From the NCBI GenBank assembly GCA_030666985.1, contig DAOUWT010000110.1, positions 1 to 7,855 on the forward strand: a stretch of 7,855 bases of DNA, written 5' to 3'. The position numbers and the translations under genes are program-made. Source of the DNA: Chloroflexota bacterium (GTDB lineage: Bacteria > Chloroflexota > Anaerolineae > Anaerolineales > UBA11858). The notes beneath the pieces were generated by a model. The model ran no database searches. It was not told the origin of the DNA and saw nothing but the letters and a program-made list of their open reading frames with translations. This document shows positions 5,434 to 7,855 of the stretch, piece after piece (within the stretch, counting starts at the first letter, position 1; every line of letters starts with the position of its first letter).

Positions 5434-6501
5434 CTAAAATGAGCGGATTCTCTCCACCACGGCGGTGACCTCCCCCGCGCCTCCCGCCAGGGCTTGGAGC
5501 ACGCCCAACCCTCCCCCAGGCTCCACGACCAGGACGCTAGCCCCAGGGTTGAGGGAAAAGGCCAGGGATTCCGGCATCCACCCGGCCGCCTCGAAATTGG
5601 CCGGGGATACCAGGGTGATGGGCTGCAGGGGGCCGGCGTCCACGGAGAGACCCTGCTGGGGGGGAGGAACGAGGGGGGTAGCGTAGCTCAATCCCGGCAG
5701 ACGGCGCGTCCCGGCATCGCTAAGCACGTCCACGCGCGAGATGGGGTTCCATCTGCCGCAAAGGGTTTTAGAGCCGGGATAACGGTATGCGTGCGCCAAG
5801 CCCTTGTAGGGGGAGATGGTGATCCCCAGGGGCGAATCCCCCTGCCCGTTGAGGAAGGTTAATCCCAAGAAGGCGAGAAAACCCAGCCCGAAGAGGAGCA
5901 TTTCCCCCACCCGCACCCAGTCTCCAATTTTGCCCTTTTTCCTAAAAATCAGGGCCGGTAGACCTCCCAGGCAGGCACTCAGCAACACCGCCCCCGGCAC
6001 ACCGGCCATTCCCAAGGCGAGGGGCGCAATAAGGGCACCCACGGCCGAACCCAAAAGATTTGCGGCATAGAGGTGGTGCGGTTTATCTTCAACCACGGCC
6101 AGGGCGGCTCCAATCCCCAACCCGCTGACCAGGAAAGGAAGGGCCAGGGAAAGGTAATAAAGCCCGAAAAAGAGTATCTGACGCCGTTCCCAGGCGATGC
6201 TGTAGGAATCAAAAGGCAGCCAGCTGACGCCTGCGTAGGCTATTCCCACACTGAGGAAAAAGCCCAGTCCCAGCCAGGTGAGCACGCGGTTCAGAGAGGA
6301 AGGGTGCAAACCCGGAAAGACGCTTAGCAAGGCCCCGCTGGCTCCGAATCCCAACAAGGCCAGGCTGATGACCAGAAAAGCGAAATGATAAAACTGGGCC
6401 ACGGCCAACAGCCGGGTGAAGGTACTTTCCAACAGCAGGGTGGCTGCGGCAAAAAGAGCTACACTCAAGGCTTGACGGCTTGACGCTTGGAGTCGGAACA
6501 T
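5434..6501 (-). CDS. N-terminal half of the membrane spermidine-synthase-like protein
   Basis: An open frame of 355 residues from ATG at 6501; the ribosome-binding site is weak (CGGAAAT), and a TACAAT -10-like box lies at 6546-6551 without a good -35. Hydrophobic segments at about 11-35, 39-62, 73-93, 108-137, 147-188 (two) and 199-217 indicate seven or so membrane helices, with YAANLLGSAVGAL (145-157) characteristic of spermidine-synthase-fused transporter-like proteins. The soluble part begins near 220 with SPYKGLAHAYRYPG. The SAM-type glycine motif EPGGGLG is at 327-333, and the frame ends soon after at AVVERIRSF because of the 2-base shift. The real protein should continue in the frame ending at 4340. 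The substrate is unknown; the family is widely annotated as spermidine synthase but many members likely do other aminopropyl- or methyl-transfer chemistry. Confidence 0.7.
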   Translation of the reverse strand: MFRLQASSRQALSVALFAAATLLLESTFTRLLAVAQFYHFAFLVISLALLGFGASGALLSVFPGLHPSSLNRVLTWLGLGFFLSVGIAYAGVSWLPFDSYSIAWERRQILFFGLYYLSLALPFLVSGLGIGAALAVVEDKPHHLYAANLLGSAVGALIAPLALGMAGVPGAVLLSACLGGLPALIFRKKGKIGDWVRVGEMLLFGLGFLAFLGLTFLNGQGDSPLGITISPYKGLAHAYRYPGSKTLCGRWNPISRVDVLSDAGTRRLPGLSYATPLVPPPQQGLSVDAGPLQPITLVSPANFEAAGWMPESLAFSLNPGASVLVVEPGGGLGVLQALAGGAGEVTAVVERIRSF

Positions 6502-6576
6502 TTTGGGATTTCCGTTGTAAATTTGAACGTGGATGTCTGGTGATTATTGTACACTATTTTTTGGAGGGAAGGGGAA

Positions 6577-6637
6577 GTGTGCAGGTGTGCAGGTATGCAT
6601 GTCTGCAGGTGGCAAGTTACAAGATGCGAGTTACACC
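6577..6637. repeat. Octamer-to-heptamer degenerate tandem repeat
   Basis: Units read GTGTGCAG, GTGTGCAG, GTATGCAT, GTCTGCAG, GTGGCAAG, then 7-base units TTACAAG, ATGCGAG, TTACACC. The first four keep an 8-base period with few changes; the last three shift to a 7-base period. This belongs to the same spacer-repeat style as 163-179 and 3872-3914. It lies in the 510-base gene-free spacer 6502-7011. Confidence 0.6.
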
Positions 6638-6727
6638 TTGAGTCGGATTTATCCGACTTTGTTCGGTTAGCCCGCAATTCATTCGCGGGCTTGGGCAAGG
6701 GGCAAATGGCAAGATGCGGCGAGTTAC
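6621..6727. repeat. Direct repeat flanking two hairpins
   Basis: AAGATGCGAGTTAC (6621-6634) recurs as AAGATGCGGCGAGTTAC (6711-6727) with a GC insertion. Between the copies are two stem-loops, AGTCGGAT/ATCCGACT (6641-6648 and 6651-6658) and AGCCCGC/GCGGGCT (6669-6675 and 6685-6691), and a second run of repeat words (GGGCAAG, GGGCAAAT, GGCAAGAT; 6693-6715). The hairpins lack proper T-runs, so they are not confident terminators. Confidence 0.5.
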
Positions 6728-6745
6728 TACAACGCATTATGCTCG

Positions 6746-6763
6746 CGAGGTATAGAAACCTCG
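6746..6763. other. Small perfect hairpin
   Basis: CGAGGT (6746-6751) and ACCTCG (6758-6763) form a 6-base-pair stem with a 6-base loop, in the repeat-rich spacer just before the palindromic element. No T-run follows; function unknown. Confidence 0.35.
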
Positions 6764-6779
6764 ACTACTGCTCCACCCA

Positions 6780-6933
6780 TGTCATTAAGTTGTAGTATGT
6801 CATTTCGAACGGAGTGAGAAATCTTTCCATCGTGAGTGAATGGTAGACTGAACCCAAGATTTCTCCTCGTTATTCGGCGGCAAGCGCCGAAACCTCATCG
6901 AAATGACATACCTGGTTGCTTAACTTAACGACA
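6780..6933. mobile_element. 154-base nested palindromic repeat, MITE/REP-like
   Basis: Nested inverted repeats span the element. The outer arms are TGTCATTAAGTT (6780-6791) and AACTTAACGACA (6922-6933), with 11 of 12 positions matching. Next are perfect 14-base arms GTATGTCATTTCGA (6795-6808) and TCGAAATGACATAC (6898-6911). Then come perfect 10-base arms GAGAAATCTT (6816-6825) and AAGATTTCTC (6856-6865). A side hairpin TTCGGCG/CGCCGAA (6873-6891) would make the fold cruciform-like. The TCATTTCGAnCGnAGTGAGAAATC word is one I recall as a dispersed palindromic repeat in environmental bacterial genomes. No open frame lies inside, so it would be non-autonomous. Mobility is inferred from structure only. 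Confidence 0.6.
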
Positions 6934-6954
6934 TTGACTGCTCCACTTACCAAC

Positions 6955-6985
6955 AAAAAAGCCTGCAAGATTTTCTCTTACAGGC
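6955..6985 (-). terminator. Intrinsic terminator of the S1 protein gene
   Basis: On the minus strand GCCTGTAAGA pairs with TCTTGCAGGC (10 pairs, one G-U) around a GAAAA loop and is followed by six T. It begins 27 bases after the S1 gene stop at 7012 and closes that single-gene unit. Confidence 0.9.
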
Positions 6986-7011
6986 CAAATTTGGTTGGTC
7001 AGGCAACAAAT

Positions 7012-7674
7012 CTATGCATCTTTGCCGTTCAAAAGACCATCAAGACCTCCTCCGCCATTCTTATCCATTGCCTGGCGGAAGGCGGCCTCGAAGACAGTAG
7101 GTGTTGGCTCATCGTTGCTTGAGGAAGATGCTTCTTTTACAGCCTCCTCAGGAGGAACTTCCATAGCTTTCATGCTCAACTTGATCTGCTTTTTGCGGCG
7201 ATTGACTTTGAGTACCCTGACGTCAACGGTGTCTCCTTCTTTAACCACATCCGTAGGTTTGCGAACATACCCATAAGCCATCTCGCTAATATGCACCAAG
7301 CCCGGACGCTCTGCGCCCACATCAACAAAAGCACCGTATTTCTCAATCCGGATTACTTCGCCTTCATATTCCATACCAGGTTTGATCTCATTCCACTCAA
7401 TATCAACAGGCTCGAGCATGGTAAGTTCAAGTCTGCTTTCTTTAGGATCAACACGATAAACCCAAGCATCAATTTCTTGGCCTTCATCAAGAACATCCGC
7501 AACGCGAGTAATAGGATCCTTTGATATTTTCGAAATATGAATTACTCCATACTCTTCAATCCCAAGGTCAACAATCGCGCCGGCTAGCGCAGTCTTGAGA
7601 ACTTTCCCACTAACCTTCATTTTGGGTTCAAGGTCATCAATTGTTTCCGGGGTTACTACATCATTCTTATTCAT
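7012..7674 (-). CDS. Two-domain S1 RNA-binding protein
   Basis: A 220-residue protein with two S1 (OB-fold) RNA-binding domains. S1-1 spans about 17-86 (MKVSGKVLKTALAGAIVDLGIEEYGVIHISKI, then VLDEGQEIDAWVYRVD, LELTM). S1-2 spans about 99-170 (YEGEVIRIEKYGAFVDVGAERPGLVHISEM, then VKEGDTVDVRVLKVN, KKQIKLSMKA) and is the more canonical, with the G-x-V and K-Y-G-A-F-V-D-V-G pattern. The tail (171-220) is low-complexity, with SSSS and GGGG runs. Such proteins resemble partial ribosomal protein S1 and probably bind mRNA or help translation initiation; a specific role is not shown. The ATG at 7674 is chosen over the in-frame start at 7755 because a GGAGAG ribosome-binding site lies at 7681-7686 and the consensus promoter at 7717-7745 would otherwise be inside the gene. 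It forms a monocistronic unit with its own terminator. Confidence 0.85.
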   Translation of the reverse strand: MNKNDVVTPETIDDLEPKMKVSGKVLKTALAGAIVDLGIEEYGVIHISKISKDPITRVADVLDEGQEIDAWVYRVDPKESRLELTMLEPVDIEWNEIKPGMEYEGEVIRIEKYGAFVDVGAERPGLVHISEMAYGYVRKPTDVVKEGDTVDVRVLKVNRRKKQIKLSMKAMEVPPEEAVKEASSSSNDEPTPTVFEAAFRQAMDKNGGGGLDGLLNGKDA

Positions 7675-7716
7675 AAAACACTCTCCAATAACTTTTCTTT
7701 TTCCAGACAAACCCAA

Positions 7717-7745
7717 ATTATACCGTCCATAGAAAAATATGTCAA
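7717..7745 (-). promoter_or_regulatory. Consensus sigma70 promoter of the S1 protein gene
   Basis: The minus strand carries a perfect TTGACA (7745-7740), exactly 17 bases of spacer and a perfect TATAAT (7722-7717). Transcription would start near 7710, giving a leader of about 35 bases before the ATG at 7674. A full-consensus promoter suggests strong constitutive expression. Confidence 0.85.
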
Positions 7746-7855
7746 AGCCTGACAAGGCCTATTTGGGGCTTAATACCTTATGGATGCAAAGTTTTAAGGC
7801 AATACCGCAGAACTTTCCCTGTAAAACCCTTCATTTTACCCGGGCCACCGAATGA

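Larger units (their letters stand above)
4340..6501 (-). pseudogene. Membrane spermidine-synthase-like gene, frameshifted and 3'-truncated
   Basis: The two reading frames 6501-5434 and 5407-4340 are halves of one gene. Removing two bases from the GAGAGA run on the minus strand (5454-5449) turns VVE-RIRSF-stop into VVE-NPLILDAAAATAPG-VDVYAHP and joins the halves into about 719 residues. The product would be a multi-pass membrane protein: about seven N-terminal helices, a spermidine-synthase-like Rossmann domain in the middle, and further helices at the C-terminus. Family members of this fused type usually continue past the last helix seen here; this one runs into antisense of the isoaspartate methyltransferase stump and stops at 4340-4342. 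With both a frameshift and a lost tail it is probably non-functional, unless the 2-base change is a sequencing error. Confidence 0.75.

Noticed and set aside
4781..6327. Several + strand open frames opposite the membrane gene
   Set aside because: They are antisense shadows in GC-rich coding DNA, rich in Arg/Pro/Gly, without family features. The minus strand shows clear transmembrane and Rossmann motifs.
6465..6737. 90-residue minus-strand open frame in the repeat-rich spacer
   Set aside because: It is made of translated repeats and overlaps the start of the membrane gene; no ribosome-binding site or domain is seen.
7675..7755. Longer S1 protein start at 7755
   Set aside because: The consensus promoter TTGACA-17-TATAAT lies inside the extension, and the ATG at 7674 has a GGAGAG site. 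The extra 27 residues show no S1 similarity.
7756..7855. Possible gene at the right edge
   Set aside because: No frame with a credible start, ribosome-binding site or protein-like composition could be supported in these 100 bases.

Overview
This window looks like a piece of an environmental bacterial chromosome, most likely from Chloroflexota (Anaerolineae-like). That placement is an inference from gene content and style: a two-domain S1 protein, a deoxynucleoside kinase, a membrane-anchored spermidine-synthase-like protein, and spacers full of short degenerate repeats. No rRNA, tRNA or CRISPR array is present.

Layout, left to right. (1) The 3' end of an unrecognised + strand gene (1-144), closed by a strong intrinsic terminator. 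(2) A compact two-gene + strand operon (351-1015) with its own sigma70-type promoter and a 4-base overlap, read as a type II toxin-antitoxin pair with a TumE/DUF6516-like second gene. Two nearly identical terminator hairpins bracket it. (3) A minus-strand deoxynucleoside kinase (1157-1801), convergent with the toxin gene and sharing the second, bidirectional terminator. (4) An AT-rich minus-strand restriction-modification operon (3791 to 1892): a CcrM/HinfI-type N6-adenine methyltransferase predicted to methylate GANTC, overlapping by 8 bases a PD-(D/E)XK endonuclease of HinfI/TdeIII-like type. Its base composition contrasts with both GC-richer flanks, so it is probably an acquired block. (5) A divergent intergenic region (3792-4142) with a promoter on each strand, heptamer-like repeats and a cluster of GANTC sites. 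(6) A decayed pair of convergent genes: a + strand lipoprotein/protein-L-isoaspartate methyltransferase cut off after its first conserved motif (4143 to about 4376), and a minus-strand membrane spermidine-synthase-like gene (6501 to about 4340) broken by a 2-base frameshift near 5450 and missing its C-terminus. The two stumps meet at about 4370-4380, as if one deletion had removed both 3' ends. (7) A 510-base spacer without genes (6502-7011) full of short repeats, hairpins and a 154-base nested palindromic element. (8) A minus-strand two-domain S1 RNA-binding protein (7012-7674) with a consensus promoter and its own terminator. The last 100 bases upstream of that promoter show no supportable gene.

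The main points of interest are the predicted GANTC restriction-modification system with cognate sites clustered between the divergent promoters, the tail-to-tail truncation scar, the frameshifted membrane methyltransferase-like gene, the hairpin-bracketed toxin-antitoxin module, a possible out-of-frame tail on the kinase, and the STRR-like and palindromic repeats in the spacers. No wholly new system could be demonstrated from sequence alone.
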